Origin: a bacterium UBP2_UBA2255
GTDB lineage: Bacteria; Edwardsbacteria; AC1; EtOH8
Length of the DNA stretch: 25,440 nt
Reading direction: 5' to 3'
Assembly (NCBI GenBank): GCA_002347565.1
Contig: DDXR01000016.1
Location: 1 to 25,440 of the forward strand
Below the pieces are notes generated by a model, which was not told the origin of the DNA, did not search any database, and was given only the letters and a program-made list of their open reading frames with translations. A program made the position numbers and the translations under genes. Each line of letters starts with the position of its first letter. The stretch's first letter is position 1. Of the stretch, positions 15,035-22,236 are shown one piece after another.

Positions 15035-16246
15035 ATGGAGATTATTGCAAACAACATCGGTGAAAGATCACTGGGTACAAAATTAAATGAATATTTGTTA
15101 ACTAGAGACCCAGCTTATTCGTCATTTAGAGCTGCAATAGCTTATGTCAAACAATCAGGTATGCAACATGTAATAAATAGTATTGGTGCTTTTTTAAGGA
15201 ATGGTTGTTCGATAGAACTAATTATTGGTATTGATCAATATGGCACTTCCATTGAGGGGTTAACACCGTTGTTAGCATTATCGCGTGAATATCCAAGTCT
15301 TAGGCTATTTATCAATCATGATGAAAACCCCTATGTTACATTTCATCCAAAGATATATTGTTTTGAAAATAATGACGTGCTAATTGCATTAATTGGATCA
15401 CCGAATCTAACCGAAGGTGGTATGTACTCAAATGACGAGTGTTTTATAGAGATAAAATTGCAAAAATCAAGCCCTAACGATAATGAAGTAATACGACAAA
15501 TAAATGAAGCACTAAATCATTGGAGAAACGAGGAAGCCGGGAATGCTTTGTTGCTGACTAATGAATTGTTTACACAACTAACTGAAAATGGTTACATCCG
15601 AATCGAAACTAGACTACCATATGAGCCAGTTGACGAAGAACAAACAGCTCAGGGTATCAACGCCCCGGGTCCCATAAGAACGAGGTTATTCAGGAGACTA
15701 CCTAGGAGAAGGCCACCACGGGCACAGCATCCCGCAACAACAATAACCCCAAGAGAAGAAAGAGAACAAGAAGCGGATTTACATGATACAACAGAAGGTT
15801 TTATAATGACATTGATGAGAACGGATGTTGGAACTGGTCAAACAACACCAGGCACGAGCAGACGATCACCTGAAATATTTATACCACTATCAGCACGTGA
15901 TAATAACCCGGAATTTTGGGGGTGGCCAAATACATTTAGCGAAGATAACAGAATGCCAGGCAAATATGATCGAAGTAATGTTCGTATGTTTATTAATGGA
16001 GAGACCGTGAATGTAAGTATGATGACATGGCCGGCAAAACACGACTTCAGACTTAGGTGCGAAGCACTTCGTAGCGCAGGAAGCGAAGGTGACATTATAC
16101 GGATTGAAAGAGTTGTGAACCCTATTGACTATGAGTATTACGTAACTATTATACCTCAGAATACTATTGACTACAGAATATTCCGGCCTTTATGTAATAG
16201 ACAAACCCCACATTCCGAGAGAATGTGGGGTTACTATGCTACCTAA
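15035..16246 (+). CDS. PLD-superfamily restriction endonuclease, BfiI/NgoFVII-like, 403 aa
   Basis: Residues 1-190 form a single phospholipase-D-type nuclease domain. Its HxK motif is H104-P-K106 (FHPKIYCF), and it is followed by GSPNLT at 121-126, the HxK(x)n-GSxN signature. BfiI-type enzymes carry one such motif per subunit and form the active site at a dimer interface, needing no metal ion. Residues about 205-265 are a Pro/Arg/Glu/Gln-rich linker, and about 270-403 a separate domain that would hold DNA recognition, matching the two-domain plan of BfiI. AGGTG lies 4 bases before the ATG. Base composition is AT-rich, unlike the upstream operon, although the gene begins only 7 bases after it. 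Two SPPY methyltransferases lie convergent, completing a Type II system. Nuclease family is firm; specificity is unknown. Confidence 0.85.
   Translation: MEIIANNIGERSLGTKLNEYLLTRDPAYSSFRAAIAYVKQSGMQHVINSIGAFLRNGCSIELIIGIDQYGTSIEGLTPLLALSREYPSLRLFINHDENPYVTFHPKIYCFENNDVLIALIGSPNLTEGGMYSNDECFIEIKLQKSSPNDNEVIRQINEALNHWRNEEAGNALLLTNELFTQLTENGYIRIETRLPYEPVDEEQTAQGINAPGPIRTRLFRRLPRRRPPRAQHPATTITPREEREQEADLHDTTEGFIMTLMRTDVGTGQTTPGTSRRSPEIFIPLSARDNNPEFWGWPNTFSEDNRMPGKYDRSNVRMFINGETVNVSMMTWPAKHDFRLRCEALRSAGSEGDIIRIERVVNPIDYEYYVTIIPQNTIDYRIFRPLCNRQTPHSERMWGYYAT
16204..16232. terminator. Possible bidirectional hairpin between convergent endonuclease and methyltransferase genes
   Basis: A perfect 12-bp stem (AACCCCACATTC, 16204-16215, with 16221-16232) and a 5-base loop lie in the last codons of the endonuclease gene, just before the convergent methyltransferase stop. 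T-tracts are weak on both strands, so it may only attenuate or stabilise the converging transcripts. Confidence 0.45.
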
Positions 16247-16249
16247 TGA

Positions 16250-17797
16250 TTATGGATTGATAAAATGCAAGATGTTTTCTACAGTACCTTTATTGTTCTT
16301 AAAAATGTCCCTTGAAAGTATAGTATCCATTGGTATGCTCTCAGCATGCTTCAAACCGACCATTTTACATAATGCTGATAAATACTCATCAGTATTGATA
16401 TAGATGCGCTTGGAGCCTGAGGTCGTGTGATTATTGCCAATTACTATGAATATATGGCCACCCTTTCTTACTAAATACTTATAATTGCCAACAACCTGCT
16501 TCATATCGAAAAAATATTTCGATAACAATGAAGGAAGGTTTTTTCGTCTAAACCCAACATCATTAGTGGTGAATTCCTTGTTTATATTATCAATGCAATC
16601 TCTTATACACTTAGGCAGTTCATTCTTATTCGATTGATAATGGTTAAATAGATCTACCCTAGTCCTATCCGGAATCTCTCTATTGCCAATCATATCGATA
16701 TCACGTTTGCGATGTTGTCTACGGGAAAGCAAATTTAAAAAGTATAAACTTAATCTGTCCGTGTCTAGATATGGTAACGCCGTTGCATAAGGAGGTGATG
16801 TTATGACAACGTCAATATTGTTGATCAACTCTGGATAAATAGTTTTAATGGTACGTGAATCACCTTCTTTAATTGAGAAAGACCCAAGCCGCTCTTTAAC
16901 GATATTTGGAAGGTAACTATCAAGTGCGCATATATTTTTATCCAATTCGGCAATATAGTTATTAACAGGATTAATGTCTTGAAGAGATTTGCATTCTCTC
17001 CTAACGCGCAAATCATCTTCTTTTTGATAGGATAATTTCCTTAATATATTACTTAGGGAGATAGTATACAAATCGCGCAAAATAACATTATTTTCCTTGT
17101 GAATTAGAGAAATAATTTTATCTAGAATTATCAGATGATCGTGCAGAAACCATTGGTTTAAATAGTCGTCACTGCTTTTATCTAGATTAGATAACCAGGT
17201 ATTTTTAAAATTGAAATCATTTAGTTGATCAATGTGTTCTGCATGCTTCGATTTTAAATATTTGGGGTTAATATATAAGACACTGCATTTAGCTCTAGAT
17301 AACAAAACAGAAAGTGGATTCATATCTAGGCCATAAGCATTGCATCCATGTGTTATTGCTTCAACAAGTGTAGTTCCACTACCACACATATTATCAAGTA
17401 CATTACTGCCCGATTTTGAATTCGCAATATTTAATAATGATTTCACGAGTTGAGGGAAAAACTTCCCACGGTACTCATGAAAGTTATGAGAACCATAACG
17501 TAAAACCCTTCTTTTGGGAACATTAATACTATTCGATAAATTAGTATTTATATTTGAGGATGATTCTTTTATCACTTGAGATGTATAAATAACATTATTA
17601 CCAAAAGAAATGCATTCCCAATAAGTTAGATTATCTGCCAATAAACCTGGATTTATGCTTGTTCGCACAGTATAAATATCCGTATCCTTCAGTAACATAT
17701 GCGGTTTAGCATTAGTTATGGCTGTTAATTCTTTAATAGCCAGTAATATTTCAAAAGGCTTTATGTACGGCTTTATTTTACATTCGATAGTATTCAT
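16250..17797 (-). CDS. DNA methyltransferase, SPPY type (probable cytosine-N4), second gene of R-M operon, 515 aa
   Basis: The AdoMet-binding motif I is VLDNMCGSGTT (about residues 133-143). It is preceded by the KFFPQL segment common to this group. The catalytic motif IV is TSPPY (S334-P-P-Y337), following motif I by nearly 200 residues. The TSPPY form is typical of N4-cytosine methyltransferases. It follows the HTH-bearing methyltransferase on the same strand. I start it at 17797, one base after that gene's TAA, because GGGTG is at good spacing; ATG 17812 (five residues more, overlapping) is an alternative with a poor ribosome site. Two methyltransferases plus one PLD endonuclease imply an asymmetric, Type IIS-like target with each enzyme modifying one strand, as in BfiI. 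This protein is more diverged than its partner in the N-terminal about 90 residues, which I do not recognise. Confidence 0.87.
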   Translation of the reverse strand: MNTIECKIKPYIKPFEILLAIKELTAITNAKPHMLLKDTDIYTVRTSINPGLLADNLTYWECISFGNNVIYTSQVIKESSSNINTNLSNSINVPKRRVLRYGSHNFHEYRGKFFPQLVKSLLNIANSKSGSNVLDNMCGSGTTLVEAITHGCNAYGLDMNPLSVLLSRAKCSVLYINPKYLKSKHAEHIDQLNDFNFKNTWLSNLDKSSDDYLNQWFLHDHLIILDKIISLIHKENNVILRDLYTISLSNILRKLSYQKEDDLRVRRECKSLQDINPVNNYIAELDKNICALDSYLPNIVKERLGSFSIKEGDSRTIKTIYPELINNIDVVITSPPYATALPYLDTDRLSLYFLNLLSRRQHRKRDIDMIGNREIPDRTRVDLFNHYQSNKNELPKCIRDCIDNINKEFTTNDVGFRRKNLPSLLSKYFFDMKQVVGNYKYLVRKGGHIFIVIGNNHTTSGSKRIYINTDEYLSALCKMVGLKHAESIPMDTILSRDIFKNNKGTVENILHFINP

Positions 17798-17798
17798 C

Positions 17799-19190
17799 TT
17801 ACACCCGCGCATTTCTTAGTATAACTATATGTTCGTCTTTGATTTTACCGATTAGGGGGTTGAAAGACTTTTTTGACGGCAGTAAATTACGTTTAATATT
17901 CGCCTCCACTTTATAACCGATATGTTTTGAAACATTGATGAATATCTCATCATTTTTAAATATCTCACCACCTATTATAGAATCGCCTAAAACAAAACAG
18001 ACATATCGATCTTTGGATAGAAGATTAGATAGCCATATTAAAATGTGGTTAAGCTCTTGCTTAAATGTTTCGATGGATGCAGCATTTTTGCCTTTGGCAC
18101 TATATTTCCGATGGCTCCCTATTTCAATATCTTTGAATTTGTTTTGATCCATGCCTAACCAAAGCATTCTGGACCGATGATAAAGATGGTAACTATATGC
18201 ATTTGGGTATGGTGGTGAACAGACAACCAAATCCACATCATTTATTGATGGATCTTGTAGAATATTGGCACAAAGTACTTGTGCAGTAAAGTTTGGGTTA
18301 ATTTCCTTGCTAAATTGGATGACTTGATTTGTTATGTTGTCTAATGATTTTGCGAATTTCGAAAAAGTATCCCCTGGTTTAATATTTTTAATACGTCTCA
18401 CATAACGTGTGTCAGAATCTTGTTTTGAAACGTTGACAAGAATAGAAGATAAAGCAGCTAAAGCCACATCCCTGGCTTTATTATTATGGATTACCATACA
18501 GTTTTTACGTATATTATATAGTTCTAAAATCACACAATTATCATACCATTGTTCAATCCATTTTAGCGTTTGTTCATCAAAAATGGTCCCATTATCAATA
18601 TCGTCAACAAGAAATAAACTGTTTTGCTTTTTCTTGAGATAATCGGCCTTGTCAATATAATCAGAAACGATACTTCTTAAAGTGGTTTCTTCTTTTGTAC
18701 TAATGATGTTAGTTTTAACTCTACTAATTAATGCTGCTATGGGGTTTGCATCTATACCAATAGTCTGTCTATTTAGTCTCAATGCTTCAACTAATGTTGT
18801 ACCGCTACCACAAAATGGATCCAATACAGTCTCACCAACCGTTGACAAGCTTTGTATTAAGGTATTTGGTATTTGAGGTATGAACTTGCATGGATATGGA
18901 TGTACAGAATGATTTAAGTATTCTGTTTCGGAAGTGACAAAATCCCAATCTAAGATATTAAGGGATTGTATTTGTGTTTGATAAGGGTTGTTTTCAGTCA
19001 TTTTGGTTATATTGCTTTCAGCATATCCTCGGATAGATTCGATTTCGTCTAGCGTGAAAGTACGCCAGCCATTTCGATCTCGGGTTGGCTCTTTAATCTT
19101 TTTCTCACGAAGCCATCTTAATAATGTATCGCGGTGTACACCAATAATCTGTGCAGCTTCGTGTGTGCCTATATTTTTATTGTTATTCAT
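17799..19190 (-). CDS. HTH-fused DNA methyltransferase, SPPY type (probable cytosine-N4), first gene of R-M operon, 463 aa
   Basis: Residues about 5-56 form a MerR/excisionase-like helix-turn-helix (THEAAQIIGVHRDTLLRWLR, then a basic wing and an FTLDEIESIRGY helix). The methyltransferase follows: HPYPCKFIPQ near 97-106, motif I VLDPFCGSGTTLVEAL at 122-137, IGIDANP at 144-150, and motif IV CSPPY with S325-P-P-Y328. Class knowledge makes N4-cytosine methylation the best guess. The N-terminal HTH suggests it also binds its own promoter, as some other methyltransferases with extra HTH domains do. The upstream DNA has a near-consensus promoter overlaid by a tandem repeat. It starts the operon; the second methyltransferase starts 1 base after its stop. 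AT-rich like its neighbours. Confidence 0.88.
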   Translation of the reverse strand: MNNNKNIGTHEAAQIIGVHRDTLLRWLREKKIKEPTRDRNGWRTFTLDEIESIRGYAESNITKMTENNPYQTQIQSLNILDWDFVTSETEYLNHSVHPYPCKFIPQIPNTLIQSLSTVGETVLDPFCGSGTTLVEALRLNRQTIGIDANPIAALISRVKTNIISTKEETTLRSIVSDYIDKADYLKKKQNSLFLVDDIDNGTIFDEQTLKWIEQWYDNCVILELYNIRKNCMVIHNNKARDVALAALSSILVNVSKQDSDTRYVRRIKNIKPGDTFSKFAKSLDNITNQVIQFSKEINPNFTAQVLCANILQDPSINDVDLVVCSPPYPNAYSYHLYHRSRMLWLGMDQNKFKDIEIGSHRKYSAKGKNAASIETFKQELNHILIWLSNLLSKDRYVCFVLGDSIIGGEIFKNDEIFINVSKHIGYKVEANIKRNLLPSKKSFNPLIGKIKDEHIVILRNARV

Positions 19191-19197
19191 AATATCT

Positions 19198-19217
19198 CAA
19201 CTATATGCAACTATATG
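19198..19217 (-). promoter_or_regulatory. Tandem 10-bp repeat, candidate operator of the methyltransferase operon
   Basis: CAACTATATG occurs twice in perfect tandem (19198-19207 and 19208-19217). Read on the minus strand it is CATATAGTTG twice, placed from about the expected transcription start to 8 bases before the methyltransferase ATG. A repressor bound here would block initiation or clearance. The HTH domain of the encoded methyltransferase is the natural candidate ligand. Confidence 0.6.
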
Positions 19218-19221
19218 TAAT

Positions 19222-19250
19222 ATTATATAACACTATTTAGTTATTATCAA
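19222..19250 (-). promoter_or_regulatory. Promoter of the methyltransferase operon
   Basis: On the minus strand, TTGATA (19250-19245) and TATAAT (19227-19222) are separated by 17 bases, one mismatch from the sigma-70 consensus. The expected start is near 19214, giving a leader of about 24 bases that contains the tandem repeat. Confidence 0.75.
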
Positions 19251-19278
19251 GCTATTTCATTCTAACAATTATTGGTAT

Positions 19279-19323
19279 GATAGCATGAAGGGTAGACAAT
19301 TTTCGTCTACCCTTCATGCTATC
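19279..19323. terminator. Perfect 19-bp hairpin at the right edge of the AT-rich island
   Basis: Arms 19279-19297 (GATAGCATGAAGGGTAGAC) and 19305-19323 are perfect inverse complements around the loop AATTTTC. The sixA stop codon (TAG, 19321-19319) lies in the right arm. It probably ends the CHAD-sixA transcript, though no strong T-run follows on the minus strand. It also sits exactly where composition changes from AT-rich to GC-rich. Confidence 0.6.
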
Positions 19324-19822
19324 TGATCGCCCGCAGCTGCCCCGGTGTCAATAGCCAGCAGAGCGCGGCACACTTTCCCCAGCGCAGCGTCTCGGCCTGC
19401 AGCAGGCAGAGCGAGCCCTTTTTAAAGTCAATTGAGAAGCCCCCCGCGTCGCCGGCCAGTTTTGACACCATGCCGCTGAGGTGCGGCTCGTGGCCCGTCA
19501 AGAGGATGTTCCCGCAGTCGAGAAACTGCTCGTTGATCTGCTTGACCAGCGACCGGACGTCGCCCGAGGTCGACAGATGGGGCGAAAACTCCAGCAGGTT
19601 CATCTTGTCGAAAACGCCGGCCACGATCTCGGCGGTTTGCCGGGCGCGCAGCACCGGGCTGGACAGGATCAGGTCGAACGTAAGCCCCAGCGCCTTGATG
19701 CCGCGCGCGGCCCGCAGCATCTTCTTGTGGCCCTCAGGCGTCAGCGGCCGGTCGTCGTCGTTGGGGTAGTACGGCGAGCCGCGCTCCACCGCAATGCCGT
19801 GGCGCAGAAGATAGATGTTCAT
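19319..19822 (-). CDS. sixA: SixA-like phosphohistidine phosphatase, 167 aa
   Basis: This is a histidine-phosphatase-superfamily protein. The catalytic LLRHGIA has R7, H8 and G9. SSPVLRARQTAE at 54-65 supplies the second arginine, and TGHEPH carries the second histidine, H111. Size and these motifs match SixA, which dephosphorylates phosphohistidine on signalling or phosphotransfer proteins in the cytosol. GGAG lies 8 bases upstream of the ATG, and the start overlaps the CHAD gene stop as ATGA, so translation is coupled. The pairing with a CHAD-domain protein suggests phosphate or polyphosphate-related control, but no target is visible. The stop codon lies inside a perfect hairpin that borders the AT-rich island. 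Confidence 0.9.
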   Translation of the reverse strand: MNIYLLRHGIAVERGSPYYPNDDDRPLTPEGHKKMLRAARGIKALGLTFDLILSSPVLRARQTAEIVAGVFDKMNLLEFSPHLSTSGDVRSLVKQINEQFLDCGNILLTGHEPHLSGMVSKLAGDAGGFSIDFKKGSLCLLQAETLRWGKCAALCWLLTPGQLRAIR

Positions 19823-20706
19823 GACGAAACTCCACGTCGGGTTTGCGGCAGCTGGCCGGCGGCCGATCGCTTCATCCAGTACTCCAACGCCCTGGCGGCG
19901 GCCGGTCCCAGTCCGGAGATCAGGCTGGATCGCTCGGCATCCAAGGAGGCCAGCACCGGCCGCAGCTCGGCCAGCACCGTTGCGTTGCGGGCGGCGCCGA
20001 ACCCGGCCAGTCCGGCGGCGGTCACGCCCATGTCCTGGATTTTCCCGGCCAGCGAGTGCAGCCGGTGCATGGCGTCCAGGTCGTGCGGAGAGAAGCCCGG
20101 CAACGAGGGGCCCAGCCACTCGGCGGCGTAACGCAGGCGCTTGCAGGTGATGCGCAGGCGGTGACTCGCGCGGAAATCGCCGGGGGCCGTCCGTTCCCAC
20201 GCCTTGATCGCCTTGGCCAGCGCCGCCGCCAGGAACAGGCGCACGCCCCGGACGCAGGCCTGCGGAGGGACGCCAGCGAGGTTGTCGGCGAAATACCGCA
20301 GCGCGGCCAGCAGGGGCGCCGGGTCGAGCGCCGATAAATCCCGGCGCGCCGCAGCAGCCAGCTTCGGCCGGCGGGCCGCCAGCCAGGCGGTATACAGGTC
20401 CAGCGATGGGTTGGCCTGGCCGGCGGCATCCAGGCTGGCGCGCGCGATGTCGATGTCGCGCAGCGGCCCCAGCGAACGCAGCTGCGCCCTCAGCCGGCGG
20501 CGGATGCGCGGCAGCGACCGGCGCGGCGCGACGGACTGGGCCGCGTCCAGCAAGCTCAGCAGGCGCCGCAGGGTCGTCCGCAGCCGGCGCACGTCCTCGG
20601 CCGCCGCCCTCGACCGGCATCGGCCCAGCCACCGCCCGTAGGCGGCGGCTCGCGCGCGCAGTGCGCGCGACAGCGACAGGGGGAGCCCGGGTCCGGCCTC
20701 GGCCAT
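19819..20706 (-). CDS. CHAD-domain protein, 295 aa
   Basis: This is an all-helical, Arg-rich protein with the pattern of CHAD domains: an N-terminal RRLRTTLRRLLSLLD helix, LGPLRDIDIAR, then HRLRITCKRLRYAAEWLG and LHSLAGKIQDMGV. CHAD domains use conserved histidines and basic residues to bind inorganic polyphosphate. No CYTH triphosphatase domain is fused. The downstream sixA overlaps by 4 bases. I start at ATG 20706; ATG 20739 is an alternative. The frame is open to 20814, but a likely minus-strand promoter at 20768-20796 would start transcription near 20761, excluding that longest form. None of the starts has a good ribosome site. Transcription is divergent from the coiled-coil gene. Confidence 0.82.
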   Translation of the reverse strand: MAEAGPGLPLSLSRALRARAAAYGRWLGRCRSRAAAEDVRRLRTTLRRLLSLLDAAQSVAPRRSLPRIRRRLRAQLRSLGPLRDIDIARASLDAAGQANPSLDLYTAWLAARRPKLAAAARRDLSALDPAPLLAALRYFADNLAGVPPQACVRGVRLFLAAALAKAIKAWERTAPGDFRASHRLRITCKRLRYAAEWLGPSLPGFSPHDLDAMHRLHSLAGKIQDMGVTAAGLAGFGAARNATVLAELRPVLASLDAERSSLISGLGPAAARALEYWMKRSAAGQLPQTRRGVSS

Positions 20707-20767
20707 GGGCGGCGTGTTATGGCGTCCGTTCGATCTCATCGCAGGCGGCGGCATGCGCCGCACCGCA

Positions 20768-20796
20768 ATGATAAAGAAAATCGCCGTAAAAGTAAA
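20768..20796 (-). promoter_or_regulatory. Candidate promoter for the CHAD-sixA operon
   Basis: On the minus strand, TTTACT (20796-20791) and TATCAT (20773-20768) have a 17-base spacer: a 4/6 and a 5/6 match to sigma-70 elements. The predicted start near 20761 fits a CHAD start at 20739 or 20706. It lies back to back with the stronger + promoter. Confidence 0.4.
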
Positions 20797-20853
20797 GCCC
20801 AAACTGGCGGCCACCGCGTCGCCATTGGGCCGGCGGATATGCGATTATTTTGC

Positions 20854-20882
20854 TTGACAGACGATGGTTGTTTCATTATACT
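20854..20882 (+). promoter_or_regulatory. Strong sigma-70-type promoter for the coiled-coil/J-protein operon
   Basis: TTGACA (20854-20859) and TATACT (20877-20882) are separated by exactly 17 bases, 11 of 12 consensus positions. Initiation near 20889 gives a leader of about 31 bases to the ATG at 20920. That leader has no obvious Shine-Dalgarno. Confidence 0.75.
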
Positions 20883-20919
20883 TGTATTCGATATAGTGGG
20901 TTCTATCCTCTTCGCCCGC

Positions 20920-22236
20920 ATGAAGAAGCCAGTTTTCATAATGCTGTCGGCCGTGCTGGCCGCCGTTGCCATGGCGCTGTCGCTGTTGGCGCTGCGTCGG
21001 AGCGTTGCCGCCGGCGTTCCCGGCGAGGACGCCCTGGCCATCCGTTCCGAGCTGATCGCCAAGAACCTGGGGCGCAGCCTGGCCGATCCGTTGGCCAACC
21101 GGGACGACTTGGCGCTGTCGGAGCTGATCGCCCAAGTGCGGAGCGATTTCCCCGAGGTGGCAGACGTCATCGTCGCCAACCTCAGGGAGGGCGTGGTCGC
21201 CGCCAGCGAGGTCGGCCTGGCCGGCTCGGCGTTGCGGCTGCCGGACGGCGTGGCCCGCCTGGAAAGCCAACCCTCCCTGCTGCAGCCGGCGGCCGGGGAC
21301 GGTCCGGGGCAGCACGGCTACTGGGCCGTGGTGCCGGTCCTGCTGGGACGGGAGAAGATCGGCAGCGTCTACCTGCGGACCCGGGGCGCAACCGCGGCCC
21401 CCGCCGGGCCGTTCCCGCTGCCGCTGGTGGCGGGGCAGGCGGCAGCGCTGGCGGCGCTGCTGACGCTGATCATCGCGGCGGCGCCCCGGGGAGCGGTCAA
21501 GGTGGTGGCCAGCGCCGACGCGGCGCGCGCCGAGGAGGAGAAGAAGCAGATCGAGCGCGAACTGGAGCAGCGCCGACGCGACCTGAAGAAGGTCGAAGCC
21601 GAGGCGGCCGATCACAACCGCTGGCTGGAGATGTTCCGCTCCGAGGAGAACGACCTGGCCACCCGGGTCAAGAAGCTGCGCGAGGAGCGGGGCGAGCTGG
21701 AAGCCCGGGTCGAGACCGGCCGCAAGCAGCTGATCGAGCACGAGACCCTGCTGCGGGACAAGACCCAGAAGCTGGAGGAGATCAGCGTCAACCTCACCGC
21801 CCGCATCCAGGAAGGGATGCAGCTGGACCAGCGGCTGGAGGCCGTCCAGCGCCAGGAGGCCGACCTCAACCAGCGGATGATCGAGCTCAAGAAGGGCGAG
21901 GAGAACCTGGCCTTATGGCTGAAGAACTCCAAGGTCGAGGTCCAGAACCTGGTACGGTTCATCGCCGAGAAACGGGTGGAGGAGAGCGAACTGGAGCAGC
22001 AGGTGGAGGAGACCCGCTCCGGCCTGGGCGCGCTGGAGCAGCGCTCCGAGCAGCTGCGGGCGGAGGTCGAGGAGCTGAGCGGCATCTGCGAGCAGCTGTC
22101 GCAGGAGCGCACCCGGCTGGCGGGCGAGGTCACGGAGAAGCAGCAGAACCTGACGGCGGTGATGAAGCTGCTGGAGGGCAGCCGCAGCCGACTGGAAAAA
22201 CTCCATAAGCAGGAGGCCGGCGCCGGCGGCGTATGA
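20920..22236 (+). CDS. Membrane-anchored sensor-like protein with long cytoplasmic coiled coil, 438 aa
   Basis: I do not recognise a named family. Layout: transmembrane helix about 4-25; extracytoplasmic domain about 30-155 whose start (IRSELIAKNLGRSLADPLANRDDLALSELI) resembles the N-terminal helix of Cache-like bacterial sensor domains; second transmembrane helix about 166-187; then about 230 residues of Glu/Arg/Lys-rich heptad-like coiled coil (about 203-432). No kinase, HAMP, cyclase or methyl-accepting signature follows, so it is not a standard sensor kinase or chemoreceptor. The ATG at 20920 begins the anchor helix and lies about 31 bases after a strong promoter; an in-frame GTG at 20896 is less likely. 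Its stop overlaps the J-domain/TPR gene as ATGA, so the two proteins probably act together. Confidence 0.75.
   Translation: MKKPVFIMLSAVLAAVAMALSLLALRRSVAAGVPGEDALAIRSELIAKNLGRSLADPLANRDDLALSELIAQVRSDFPEVADVIVANLREGVVAASEVGLAGSALRLPDGVARLESQPSLLQPAAGDGPGQHGYWAVVPVLLGREKIGSVYLRTRGATAAPAGPFPLPLVAGQAAALAALLTLIIAAAPRGAVKVVASADAARAEEEKKQIERELEQRRRDLKKVEAEAADHNRWLEMFRSEENDLATRVKKLREERGELEARVETGRKQLIEHETLLRDKTQKLEEISVNLTARIQEGMQLDQRLEAVQRQEADLNQRMIELKKGEENLALWLKNSKVEVQNLVRFIAEKRVEESELEQQVEETRSGLGALEQRSEQLRAEVEELSGICEQLSQERTRLAGEVTEKQQNLTAVMKLLEGSRSRLEKLHKQEAGAGGV

Noticed and set aside
15825..16403. Small plus-strand frames within and after the endonuclease gene
   Set aside because: They are out of frame with a well-supported gene or antisense to the methyltransferase and show no domain.
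15000..19330. Flanking direct repeats or an integrase marking the island as a transposon or integrative element
   Set aside because: No transposase or integrase gene and no convincing duplicated target sequence could be found at the two composition boundaries by eye.
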